In this document: piece by piece, positions 1-11,365 of the stretch
Layout of the letters: every line of letters begins with the position of its first letter
Numbering within the stretch: position 1 is the first letter of the stretch
Assembly (NCBI GenBank): GCA_022376925.1
Contig: JAIOJX010000026.1
Coordinates: 257,359,330-257,423,329 of the forward strand
Length of the DNA stretch: 64,000 bases
From: Tragulus kanchil
Lineage: Eukaryota > Chordata > Mammalia > Artiodactyla > Tragulidae
Direction: 5' to 3'
Position numbers and translations under genes: made by a program
The notes under the pieces: generated by a model
The model's input: the letters and a program-made list of their open reading frames with translations, nothing else
Told to the model about the DNA's origin: nothing
The model's database searches: none

Positions 1-278
1 GTTGCAATGTCTAATGCATTACAGGTTTAAATGAGGCTTATTTAAAATAAATTGGATCTTCCTGGCTCTTATCTGAAGATCTTTATTGCTTTTTCTTAAT
101 CTGTCAATGTACCTTACTAGATTACCCATTTGACAGTTTTACATTGGGAGTATGAGCTGTTCTATATCATATTTGTTCACAAGACACATAAAAAAATTGA
201 AATCAAGGCATGATGAGGGTGCACAGTTGTTGAAATAAATAGAACAGATGGTGAGAACAAATTACTTGCTGTTCAGGT

Positions 279-436
279 AGAGAGAAGACTCATTGGAAAA
301 GACCTGAGTTGAGCAAGCTTTCCAGCATCAATAGACCTGAGTTTGAGCAAGCTCCAGGAGATAGTTCAGGACAGGGTAGCCTGGTGTGCCACAGTGTATA
401 AGAGTTGGATGCGACTGAACCTGAACTGAAGATGAT
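279..436 (+). mobile_element. BovB LINE 3'-end scrap
   Basis: The words 'actcattggaaaagacc', 'gagtttgagcaagctccagg' and the tail around 'agagttggatgcgactgaac' are diagnostic of the BovB (RTE-class) 3' end. The middle is rearranged: a 'tgagtt(t)gagcaagct' word occurs twice and the usual intervening segment is missing. It begins almost exactly at the junction of duplication 1. Non-functional. Confidence 0.8.
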
Positions 437-1136
437 GCTAACAGTGACAACAGTTTAGCATTAAGAGTTTCTGAGACCTGTTGTATACCAGTGTTTTGTA
501 TTTACTGTTGACTGGGTGAGCAGTCTGGAGCCATGCTATCCCATGGCTACCTTATGAGCTCAATGTTATCAAGAACCCAAAAACTCTACATCCTTCTTTA
601 ATACACACAGCATGTGTTCTGACATTACTTTTTGATCATAGCTACAGCCCTAATTATTACTTTCTCATACAATTACATCCAAAGGTGGGAAGCAGAGTAA
701 CATGCATGAGAACTTTAAGAGAAGGGTCTCTCTTTTTTCATCAGGGAAAAAAAAAAAAACTAATTTCAGAAGACTTAGAACACGAGTCCTCTAACGGCTG
801 AATGGCCAGAACTGATCGTATACTATTTCTATCTGTAAGAGGTTGGGGAAGAAAGTAGCTGGACTTTTCAGTCTCTGTAGAGAAGCACAGACAGGGAGAA
901 GGGAGTTGAGAAGGGATCTAGGTAATCAATAAACAAGTCATCTACAGATGCTTTTGTATGATTGCCCCTTCTGTGGGGTAGACAATCTAATCCTCTAAAT
1001 GGAGGATAGTAAGGCAGAGCATGATATAATTGATTTTATTAATAAATTTTCATTAGTCCATTCTTCACATATCAAGATTTGTCTGTGGCATATTTCTGGC
1101 AGAAGGTGACAGGCGATTTAGAAACACCTACTTTAA
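437..1136. other. Unique AT-rich non-coding stretch
   Basis: I see no gene, no recognisable transposon and no long open frame. A short poly-A run lies near 748-759. Confidence 0.6.
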
Positions 1137-1268
1137 GTTGCAATGTCTAATGCATTACAGGTTTAAATGAGGCTTATTTAAAATAAATTGGATCTTCCTG
1201 GCTCTTATCTGAAGATCTTTATTGCTTTTTCTTAATCTGTCAATGTACCTTACTAGATTACCCATTTG

Positions 1269-3513
1269 ACAGTTTTACATTGGGAGTATGAGCTGTTCTA
1301 TATCATATTTGTTCACAAGACACATAAAAAAATTGAAATCAAGGCATGATGAGGGTGCACAGTTGTTGAAATAAATAGAACAGATGGTGAGAACAAATTA
1401 CTTGCTGTTTCAGGTGATTTTTACCTCTTTAGGTATTTGTTAAGCAAAAATATGCAATGCCTAAAATGTTTGAAATAATTTATTTAATTCTGTGGTTAAT
1501 AATTTTCTCATCACAAAAGGGAAATTCCAAAGAGAGTAACTTTTTACCTGACTGATATCTTTTAAGGAGAACTATAAAGAGAAAAAACAAATTCTCTAAA
1601 GAAAAGTGGTACAAACTTCAAATCATAACAAGCATCATTTTTCTTCATGTAAATAGTTCCACAGAATAGTTTTACCTAATAGTGAAGGATTTAACATAAT
1701 CCTTTGAAATAATTTTGTTTGAAGAATTTTAAAACATTTTAGTGAGACCACTTAGAAGAAATGGACAGATTCTTAGAAAAGCTGAAACTTCCAAAAGACT
1801 GAAGGAGAAAGAAAAAGAAATCATGAACAAGCCAATCACAAGCACTGCAATAGAAGCCATGTTAAACAAATCTCCCAAAAAACGAAAGCCCAGGTCCAGA
1901 TGGCTTCACTGGTGAATTCCATTAAACATTTAAAGAAGAGCTAAGACCTATCTTTCTCAAATAATTCCAAAAAATCGCAGAGGAAGGAATACTTTCAAAC
2001 TCATTCTATGAAGACACCATCACCCTGATGCCAAAAGACAAAGACATCATAAAAAAAGAGAAAATTACAGGCCAATATCACTGATAAACACAGATGTAAA
2101 ATCCTCAACAAAATTCTAGGAAACAGAGTCCACAACACATTAAAAGGATCATTCACCATGATCGAATTGGGTTTATCTAAGGGATGCAAAGATTCTTCAG
2201 TATATGCAAATCAAACAATGCAATACACCATATTAACAAATTAAAAGATTAAAATCATATAATAATCTCAAAAGATGCAGAAAAAAGGTTTCAACAAAAT
2301 TCAGTACATATTATTGGTAAAAACTCTTTAGAGAATGAGTACAGAAGGATGTTGAACTCAACATAATAAAGGCCAAAACAATAAAGCCACAGTTTTACAT
2401 TGGGAGTATGAGCTGTTCTATATCATATTTGTTCACAAGACACATAAAAAAATTGAAATCAAGGCATGATGAGGGTGCACAGTTGTTGAAATAAATAGAA
2501 CAGATGGTGAGAACAAATTACTTGCTGTTTCAGGTGATTTTTACCTCTTTAGGTATTTGTTAAGCAAAAATATGCAATGCCTAAAATGTTTGAAATAATT
2601 TATTTAATTCTGTGGTTAATAATTTTCTCATCACAAAAGGGAAATTCCAAAGAGAGTAACTTTTTACCTGACTGATATCTTTTAAGGAGAACTATAAAGA
2701 GAAAAAACAAATTCTCTAAAGAAAAGTGGTACAAACTTCAAATCATAACAAGCATCATTTTTCTTCATGTAAATAGTTCCACAGAATAGTTTTACCTAAT
2801 AGTGAAGGATTTAACATAATCCTTTGAAATAATTTTGTTTGAAGAATTTTAAAACATTTTAGTGAGACCACTTAGAAGAAATGGACAGATTCTTAGAAAA
2901 GCTGAAACTTCCAAAAGACTGAAGGAGAAAGAAAAAGAAATCATGAACAAGCCAATCACAAGCACTGCAATAGAAGCCATGTTAAACAAATCTCCCAAAA
3001 AACGAAAGCCCAGGTCCAGATGGCTTCACTGGTGAATTCCATTAAACATTTAAAGAAGAGCTAAGACCTATCTTTCTCAAATAATTCCAAAAAATCGCAG
3101 AGGAAGGAATACTTTCAAACTCATTCTATGAAGACACCATCACCCTGATGCCAAAAGACAAAGACATCATAAAAAAAGAGAAAATTACAGGCCAATATCA
3201 CTGATAAACACAGATGTAAAATCCTCAACAAAATTCTAGGAAACAGAGTCCACAACACATTAAAAGGATCATTCACCATGATCGAATTGGGTTTATCTAA
3301 GGGATGCAAAGATTCTTCAGTATATGCAAATCAAACAATGCAATACACCATATTAACAAATTAAAAGATTAAAATCATATAATAATCTCAAAAGATGCAG
3401 AAAAAAGGTTTCAACAAAATTCAGTACATATTATTGGTAAAAACTCTTTAGAGAATGAGTACAGAAGGATGTTGAACTCAACATAATAAAGGCCAAAAAC
3501 AATAAAGCCACAG
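1269..3513 (+). repeat. Direct duplication 2 (period 1120)
   Basis: Bases 1269-2388 repeat at 2389-3513 with offset 1120. The copies are identical over about 1.1 kb except for one extra A in an A-run near 3495-3500. The junction shares the 4-base word 'acag'. The unit joins about 470 bases of unique sequence to the 5' part of the L1, so a transposition unit cannot explain it. Confidence 0.95.
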
Positions 3514-4448
3514 CAAACATTATCTTAACGGTGAAAAAGTAAAACCATTTGCTCTAAGATCAGGAATATGACATAGGTGCCCACCCTCATCACAATTATT
3601 CAACATAATTTTGGAAGTTCTAGCTTTGGCAATCAGAGAAGAAAAATAAATCAAAGGAACTAGATAGGAAAAAAATAAGTAAATGTCTCACTGTTTGCAG
3701 CTGACATGTTACTACACATAGAAAACCCTAAAGACACTATCAGAAAATTGCTAGAGCTAATCAGTGAATTTAGTAAAGTTGCAGAGTACAAAATGAATAC
3801 ACAGAAATCCCTTCAATTCTTATATATTAACAATGAGAAATCAAAGAGAAATTGAGAAATCAATCCCATTCAATATTGCAACGAAAAGAATAAAACACCT
3901 AAGAATAAACCTACCTAAGGAGATAAAAGAGCTGTATACAGAAAACTGTAAGACACTGATAAAAGAAACCAAAGACAACATAAACAGATGGAGAGATATA
4001 CCATGTTCCTGGACTGGAAGAGTCAATACTGTGAAAATAACTATCCCACCCAGAGCAATCTATGATTGCATACAATCTTTATCAAATTACCAATAGCATT
4101 TTTCACAGAACTAGAACAAAAATTTCACAATTTGTGTGGAAACAGAAAAGACCTCAAATAGCCAAAGAAATCTTGAGAAAGAACAGAGCTGAAGCAATCA
4201 GCTTTCCTGACTTCAAACTATACTACAATGTTATAGTCATCAAGACAGTATGGTATCAGAAAAACAAAACAAAACAAAATATAGACCAATGGAACAAGAA
4301 AGACCAGAGAGAAACCCACACACCTATGGGCACCTTATTTTTGACAAAGGGGCAAGAATATACAGTGGGGAAAAGATAGTCTCTTCAATAAGTGGTGCTG
4401 GGAAGACTGAACAGCTAAAAACAATGAAATTAGAACACTTTCTAGCAC

Positions 4449-6690
4449 CACACACAAAGATAAACTCAAAATGGATTAAAGATCTAAATGTAAGAACAGA
4501 AACTATAAAACTCTTATAGGAAAACATAAACAAAACACTCTGATATAAATCACAGCAAGATCCTCTATGACCCACTTCCTAAAGTAATGGAAATAAAAAA
4601 CAAAAATAAACAAGTGGAACCTAATTAAACTTAAAGCTTTTGAACAGCAAAGGAAACCATAAACAAGATGAAAAGACAACCCTCAGAATGGGAGAAAATA
4701 ATTGCAAATGAAGCAAGTGACAAAGAATTAATATACAAGCAAAAATATACAAGCAGAACAGGCAGCTCAATATCAGAAAAAACAACAACCCAATCAAAAA
4801 AATGTACAGAAAGCTAAACAGACATTTCCCCAAAGAAGACATATAGATGACTAGTAAAAACACATGAAAAAATGCTCAATATCACTCATTATTAGAGAAA
4901 TGAAAATCAAAATTACAATGAGGTATTATTACCTCACACTGGTGAGAATGGTCATTATCAGAAAAATCTACAAATAATAAATGCTGGAGAGGATGTGGAG
5001 AAAAGGGAATACTCTTGCACTGTTGGTGGGACTGTAAATTGATATAACCACTATGGAGAACAGTATGGAGATTTCTTTAAAAAACTAGGAATAAAACTAC
5101 CATAGCAATCCCACTACTGGGCATATTCCTCAAGAAAACCACAATTCTAAAAGATGATGTGCCTCAATGTTCATTGCAGTACTATTTACAACAACTGGGA
5201 CGTGGAAGCATCTAGATGTCCATCAACGAATGAATGGATAAAGAAGGTGCGTTACATACATGCAATGAAGTATTACTCACCCATAAAAAGTAATGAATTT
5301 GAGTCAGTTCTAGTGACGTGGATGAACCTAGAGCTTGTTATACAGAGTAAAATAAGTCAAAAAGAGTAAAACAAATACTGTATATTAACACATATATATG
5401 GAGTCTAGAAAAATGCCACTGATGAACTTATTTGTAGGGCAACAATAGAGATACAGACTTGTGGACAGAGCAGGGGAAGGAAAGAATGGGACGAATTGAG
5501 TGAGTAGCATTGGCATATATGCATTACCATATGTTAAGGGAAATTGCTGTCTGATGCAGGGCTCTACACACAAGATAAACTCAAAATGGAAAACAATGTA
5601 AGAACAGAAACTATAAAACTCTTATAGGAAAACATAAACAAAACACTCTGATATAAATCACAGCAAGATCCTCTATGACCCACTTCCTAAAGTAATGGAA
5701 ATAAAAAACAAAAATAAACAAGTGGAACCTAATTAAACTTAAAGCTTTTGAACAGCAAAGGAAACCATAAACAAGATGAAAAGACAACCCTCAGAATGGG
5801 AGAAAATAATTGCAAATGAAGCAAGTGACAAAGAATTAATATACAAGCAAAAATATACAAGCAGAACAGGCAGCTCAATATCAGAAAAAACAACAACCCA
5901 ATCAAAAAAATGTACAGAAAGCTAAACAGACATTTCCCCAAAGAAGACATATAGATGACTAGTAAAAACACATGAAAAAATGCTCAATATCACTCATTAT
6001 TAGAGAAATGAAAATCAAAATTACAATGAGGTATTATTACCTCACACTGGTGAGAATGGTCATTATCAGAAAAATCTACAAATAATAAATGCTGGAGAGG
6101 ATGTGGAGAAAAGGGAATACTCTTGCACTGTTGGTGGGACTGTAAATTGATATAACCACTATGGAGAACAGTATGGAGATTTCTTTAAAAAACTAGGAAT
6201 AAAACTACCATAGCAATCCCACTACTGGGCATATTCCTCAAGAAAACCACAATTCTAAAAGATGATGTGCCTCAATGTTCATTGCAGTACTATTTACAAC
6301 AACTGGGACGTGGAAGCATCTAGATGTCCATCAACGAATGAATGGATAAAGAAGGTGCGTTACATACATGCAATGAAGTATTACTCACCCATAAAAAGTA
6401 ATGAATTTGAGTCAGTTCTAGTGACGTGGATGAACCTAGAGCTTGTTATACAGAGTAAAATAAGTCAAAAAGAGTAAAACAAATACTGTATATTAACACA
6501 TATATATGGAGTCTAGAAAAATGCCACTGATGAACTTATTTGTAGGGCAACAATAGAGATACAGACTTGTGGACAGAGCAGGGGAAGGAAAGAATGGGAC
6601 GAATTGAGTGAGTAGCATTGGCATATATGCATTACCATATGTAAAATAGCTAGCCAGGGGGAATTTGCTGTCTGATGCAGGGAGCTCACC
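4449..6690 (+). repeat. Direct duplication 3 (period about 1108)
   Basis: Bases 4449-5567 repeat at about 5568-6690. The junction is error-rich on both sides. The left copy's end lacks about 15 bases present in the right copy after 'ttaccatatgt'. The right copy's start lacks about 7 bases and has substitutions relative to 4457-4490. Away from the junction the copies are essentially identical. Confidence 0.95.
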
Positions 6691-6756
6691 TAGTGCTCTT
6701 TGACAACCTAGATGGGTGGCATGGGATGGGAGGTAGGAGTAAGATTCAGGAAGGAG

Positions 6757-6802
6757 GATATATATATATATATATGTATGTATATATATATATACATACA
6801 CC
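6757..6802. repeat. TA/TG-rich microsatellite in the L1 3' UTR
   Basis: A TATATA... run is interrupted by 'tgtatg' and followed by 'catacac'. It lies at the usual simple-repeat position of ruminant L1 3' UTRs. Confidence 0.85.
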
Positions 6803-6880
6803 TAGGACTGGTTCATGTTGATATTGGCAGAAACCCACACAATTTCTATAAAGCAATTATCCTCCAATTAAAAATAAATT

Positions 6881-7275
6881 ATACCTCCAATAGAGAACTC
6901 AGGGGATATAAAATTGGTCTGAAGGCTGTTAACCATGGGGAAAGAGATCTTCATATTACTCATATAGAATAAGCGGAGGTTGAAAAGATCACTTGGGAGT
7001 CTGTAACCAAAATTATAAGATAACTTCTGGGATGGATGGAGGTTCTCTTGAAACAATGCCAACCTATATCTACCTCAGGTAAGTAGTTACAGGAACTTTT
7101 TCAAGATTTCAGACCAAACAATATATTTGTATCCAGTCTTTTCCAATACTTTGTTTTAGCTTTCCCTTAATTCTTAAATAAATACACTGATCTGAAACAC
7201 CCTCCCCCAAAATTAAAAATACTTCTAAAAAAAGACAGCCAGAAAAACAACATTTTAATGGTTAAAGTGTAACTG
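6881..7275. other. Unique non-coding stretch
   Basis: No gene or confident repeat family is visible between the L1 tail and the next SINE. Confidence 0.5.
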
Positions 7276-7475
7276 TTAATCATTCAGTCATGTCTGACTC
7301 TGACCTTTGAATTGAAACCCACCAGGCTCCTGTGTCCATGGAATTCTCCAGGCAAGAATACTGGAGTGGGTTGCCATGATCTGCTCCAGGGGATCTTAGC
7401 AGCCCAGGGATCAAACTCCAGTCTTTCACACTGTAGGCAGATCCTTTACAGTGTGAGCCACCAGGGATGCCCTTA
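7276..7475 (-). mobile_element. Bov-tA type SINE (tRNA-Glu head plus Bov-A tail)
   Basis: Read on the minus strand it starts at the 'ggcatccctggtggctcac' tRNA-like head and continues through the 'ccaggcaagaatactggagt' region (7348-7369 on the plus strand). It ends in the Bov-A tail, of which 'cattcagtcatgtctgactc' is the complement at 7280-7299. It is diverged from consensus; no clear target-site duplication was found. Confidence 0.9.
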
Positions 7476-7837
7476 GCGGCTACAGAGCTACTCAAACCGG
7501 AATTGGCAATGGAAGCAAAGCCTCTCAAAGTGATAGAATCAAGGTAGATATATTCTGATCTTTTCTCAACCTTTCAGGTCAATGAATCCTCTTTACTAAC
7601 TGATGAGATTCTAAGAGATTTAATTATGAGAGAGTGATATACAAATAATATTTTCAGTAACAATTTTAACTTTCCACCATCTAAAATACTTATTACACCA
7701 ATGTAAGTTTACTTATAGGTTTACTTACACCAATATAGGTTTACTGTTAAGGCAGATACAATGGTTGTTAGACTAAAATAAAAACAAAGGTATTTTATTT
7801 TCATGGAGACTAATATGACTATGAAAAAACTTCATAA

Positions 7838-8183
7838 GTTTTCCCTATTTTTTTTTTATTTTTATTTTTTTTTTTTGGTGGGGGCAGGTTGGGGAAGCAG
7901 GGGGGCAGGCGGGCCACTTCTATTGGTCTTTCATTTATCTATTTTCATCCATCTTTGTTCTTTGGCCCATGTGGGCCTCCCATCGCAGTGGCCTCTGTTG
8001 TCACAAAGCACCGGCTCTGGGCACATGCGCTCCAGAGCTCCGGTTCGGTAACTGGACCCATCAGTCCAGCCGCTCCGCGGCACATGGGATCTTCCCAGGC
8101 CAGGGGTCGAACTGGCACCCCTTGCACTGCAAGACGGTGTCCTTACCCACTGGACCACCAGGGAAACCCAGTTATCCCTATAT
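7838..8183 (-). mobile_element. CHR-type tRNA-Glu-derived SINE with target-site duplication
   Basis: The minus strand has a SINE head near 8170 ('gggtttccctggtggtccag'), a GC-richer body ('gccgcggagcggctgg' region) and a poly-A tail, seen as the T-run at 7848-7877. Flanks 'gttttccctattt' (7838-7850) and 'gttatccctatat' (8171-8183) look like a 13-base target-site duplication with mismatches. Several open frames here are only this GC-rich SINE. Confidence 0.9.
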
Positions 8184-8185
8184 TT

Positions 8186-8514
8186 TAAGACAAATCATTT
8201 TTCTGGTTAAATACTTGTGTCTACCTGAGGTAGAACAACACTAACAGTTTGTTGTGCTTGGCGACCATATTCTATAATCAGAGCATACATCAGGGTTGGT
8301 GAGTGATAACAAACAACCATAGAGTTTAACCAGTTTTCTGTTCTGAGTGTGCAGACATCTGCTGGTCCAGGGTCATCAGGTCTAGAGCAACTAGCCGTTA
8401 ATCTGTGACCCCCAAATAAGTTTGTTACTATGTTTGACTATTATTAACAACCACACTGATAAAGATAGTGTCTCATCTCTGTAAAGCTTTCCATGGCTCA
8501 AATAGCAATACCTT
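8186..8514. other. Unique non-coding stretch
   Basis: Nothing recognisable is seen. Confidence 0.5.
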
Positions 8515-8690
8515 GCTTATTGTTCCATTTGTTCCTTACAACATTGGGGTGGGATGTTAACAACTTTGAGCTGAGTGTTACAAGGGGTAAGTGACTTGCT
8601 CTAATTTATTCAGTTCATAAGAAGCAAAGACAGAAGAAACTAGACTTTCCAAAAACACCAATCTAGTGGCTTCACCACTAAGACAACAAT
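8515..8690 (-). mobile_element. MIR SINE relic
   Basis: 'ttccttacaacattggggtg' followed by 'gtaagtgacttgctct' and 'cttcaccactaagac' matches the order of the MIR core read antisense: decimal-count region, 'taacttgcccaaggtcac', then head. Highly diverged, as expected of an ancient element. Confidence 0.7.
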
Positions 8691-8691
8691 A

Positions 8692-8875
8692 AACATTAAA
8701 TTAATTGTATTGAGTACATACCCTATGCTAGGAAATGTGCTTGGTTCTTTGCATGCATTACTGAATTTAACCCCCGGAGGAACCCTGTAAAGGATGTGTT
8801 ATTGATACTCCCATTGTAGAGATGATTCAACTCAGAGCATATGAGAACCCTGATTCAAAGTGCATACTCTATATA
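8692..8875 (-). mobile_element. Second MIR relic, same orientation
   Basis: 'ttgagtacataccctatgct', 'gaatttaacccccggaggaa' and 'ttgatactcccattgtagag' follow the antisense MIR order (size-class tail, 'aaccctatgaggtag', 'cccattttacagatgagg'). It abuts the preceding MIR directly. Confidence 0.7.
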
Positions 8876-8879
8876 GACT

Positions 8880-10010
8880 GCTTTATATACTTGATACTCT
8901 CTATTTCAGGTTTCTTGCCGGAGACATTTCTTGACCCATACCCAAGGGAAATTAGGAAAGAAGTAAAGCAAAACTTAAAGAGTGGCCTAAAGAGAAAAAA
9001 CCTGAGGTCAAAACAGTATGCTTGTGTTAAGGATTACTAACTAATAAACAAAACAAACTGGGAACAGTACTGTCATGACCTGTGTTTTGAGTAATAAATC
9101 CTTTGCTTGTCACTTGCCCGTTCATCCTTGTTAGGTCTTCTCAGACTGTAAGTGCTTCCTTACTGTATCCAAATACTCATTAGAATCACCTTGTTCCTTC
9201 TAATTTATCATCCCAAACATGTTGATCATTGTTAGACCACTTTCTATTGCTCCTTCATTTGTCTATTGCAATCAATGTCTGAATAAATGGTAAAAAAATA
9301 GAGGGCAGGTTCTGGGCTGTTGTGAATAGAGCCTAAAACACTGCCATAATTTTCACAAACATTCCACATCCTCATACAAATATAGAAACACATCTTTTAA
9401 GTCTGGGGATGATTCTGACACTGAATATCTCCCCATTTTCTGCAGAAAACAAAGTCCTATGTATTGTCACATTCATTGATGCGACTCAGTAGAACTCTCC
9501 ACCAGTTTCTTTTTTTTTTTCTGAACTCTGCACCTCTCATTTATAGAATATTAGAAATTTTGACCTTGTAAACATTCAGCAGCTTAATGTTTTCATGACT
9601 GTCCACAGTTCTTTTTTGGCTTAAAAAAACCCTTTCAGCCTTCTTCAGATATTTGATTTCCACTTACTTCTCTTTCAAACTCAACCTTCTATACTTTTTC
9701 TCATTTTCCTCAGCTATAATCATTCAATTCCCTTCCTCCGAAGATACACAGTACTTTGCTTACATTGATTATATAACTTAACATACAGGCTTCCACTGAA
9801 GTTAATGTGTGCAAATGTTTGTACCCAGTTTTTAAAATTTATTCAACAAATATTACATGGGATTCCTGGGGGCAGAGACTTTAATCTTACTTGATTATGT
9901 AATCTTTTCAGCTCCTAAATCCTTTAAACTATGAACTGTTCATTTACTTCTGTAATACTACCACTTGACACATTTAATTATTCATTGGAGTAACAATATA
10001 TGTTATCATG
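8880..10010. other. AT-rich non-coding sequence
   Basis: No gene or confident repeat is seen. This stretch forms most of the left copy of duplication 4, so 10101-11150 adds nothing new. Confidence 0.5.
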
Positions 10011-11245
10011 TAGTGAACAACTACCATATGCTAAAAATGTTAGCTATATTATTTCAACATATCCTTAATTGTCTAGAATGATGATGACCAAATTTCTTTT
10101 GGGAAATTAAAATGCAAAACTTAAAGAGTGGCCTAAAGAGAAAAAACCTGAGGTCAAAACAGTATGCTTGTGTTAAGGATTACTAACTAATAAACAAAAC
10201 AAACTGGGAACAGTACTGTCATGACCTGTGTTTTGAGTAATAAATCCTTTGCTTGTCACTTGCCCGTTCATCCTTGTTAGGTCTTCTCAGACTGTAAGTG
10301 CTTCCTTACTGTATCCAAATACTCATTAGAATCACCTTGTTCCTTCTAATTTATCATCCCAAACATGTTGATCATTGTTAGACCACTTTCTATTGCTCCT
10401 TCATTTGTCTATTGCAATCAATGTCTGAATAAATGGTAAAAAAATAGAGGGCAGGTTCTGGGCTGTTGTGAATAGAGCCTAAAACACTGCCATAATTTTC
10501 ACAAACATTCCACATCCTCATACAAATATAGAAACACATCTTTTAAGTCTGGGGATGATTCTGACACTGAATATCTCCCCATTTTCTGCAGAAAACAAAG
10601 TCCTATGTATTGTCACATTCATTGATGCGACTCAGTAGAACTCTCCACCAGTTTCTTTTTTTTTCTGAACTCTGCACCTCTCATTTATAGAATATTAGAA
10701 ATTTTGACCTTGTAAACATTCAGCAGCTTAATGTTTTCATGACTGTCCACAGTTCTTTTTTGGCTTAAAAAAACCCTTTCAGCCTTCTTCAGATATTTGA
10801 TTTCCACTTACTTCTCTTTCAAACTCAACCTTCTATACTTTTTCTCATTTTCCTCAGCTATAATCATTCAATTCCCTTCCTCCGAAGATACACAGTACTT
10901 TGCTTACATTGATTATATAACTTAACATACAGGCTTCCACTGAAGTTAATGTGTGCAAATGTTTGTACCCAGTTTTTAAAATTTATTCAACAAATATTAC
11001 ATGGGATTCCTGGGGGCAGAGACTTTAATCTTACTTGATTATGTAATCTTTTCAGCTCCTAAATCCTTTAAACTATGAACTGTTCATTTACTTCTGTAAT
11101 ACTACCACTTGACACATTTAATTATTCATTGGAGTAACAATATATGTTATCATGTAGTGAACAACTACCATATGCTAAAAATGTTAGCTATATTATTTCA
11201 ACATATCCTTAATTGTCTAGAATGATGATGACCAAATTTCTTTTG
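8946..11245 (+). repeat. Direct duplication 4 (period about 1146)
   Basis: Bases 8946-10100 repeat at 10101-11245. The right copy's start is degraded: after 'gggaaatta' it lacks about 11 bases before 'gcaaaacttaaagagtgg'. A T-run is 11 long at about 9510-9520 and 9 in the second copy. The remainder is essentially identical AT-rich non-coding sequence. Confidence 0.94.
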
Positions 11246-11365
11246 TATTAAAAAAAATGTGTTTAGGAAGAGATTAATTTGCCTAATTCACAGGAATTGT
11301 GTCTAATCTGGGATTTGAATCCCACTGTTTATTAAAGGAAGGTCTGTTTTTAAACACTATGTGCA
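11140..11365 (-). mobile_element. MIR relic, copy in the overlap of duplications 4 and 5
   Basis: 'gtgaacaactaccatatgct', 'atatccttaattgtctagaa', 'aagagattaatttgcctaat' and 'gggatttgaatcccactg' follow the antisense MIR order. A partial copy lies at about 10010-10100 and another at about 12280-12485, both produced by the duplications. Confidence 0.6.

Larger units (their letters stand above)
1..1415 (+). repeat. Direct duplication 1 (1-278 repeated at 1137-1415)
   Basis: Bases 1-278 recur with offset 1136 at 1137-1415, ending with a one-base T-run difference just before the copies diverge. For a tandem pair with this period the junction is near 278, so most of the left copy lies outside the window and 279-1136 is seen once here. 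Probably an unmerged overlap. Confidence 0.93.
1744..6880 (+). mobile_element. 5'-truncated, decayed L1 LINE: ORF2 reverse-transcriptase region through 3' UTR
   Basis: The sequence enters L1 ORF2 inside the reverse-transcriptase region near 1744 and runs through the C-terminal part to a ruminant-type L1 3' UTR and A-rich end near 6880. Recognisable ORF2 peptides include 'FVWKQKRPQIAKEILRKN' (about 4120-4180), 'HTYGHLIFDKGA' (about 4318-4353) and 'KINSKWIKDLN' (about 4458-4490), spread over different frames, so the gene is broken by frameshifts and stops. The catalytic FADD-type motif reads F-A-A-D at about 3694-3705. Duplications 2 and 3 lie inside it; without them the element is about 2.9 kb. 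The 3' UTR includes the words 'atatatggagtctagaaaaa' and 'acagacttgtggacagagca' and a TA microsatellite near 6759-6800. No clear target-site duplication was found. It cannot retrotranspose. Confidence 0.92.

Noticed and set aside
1744..6880. Endogenous retrovirus pol
   Set aside because: The reverse-transcriptase peptides are of L1 ORF2 type, the 3' end is an L1 3' UTR and there are no LTRs. I saw no retroviral sequence elsewhere in the window.
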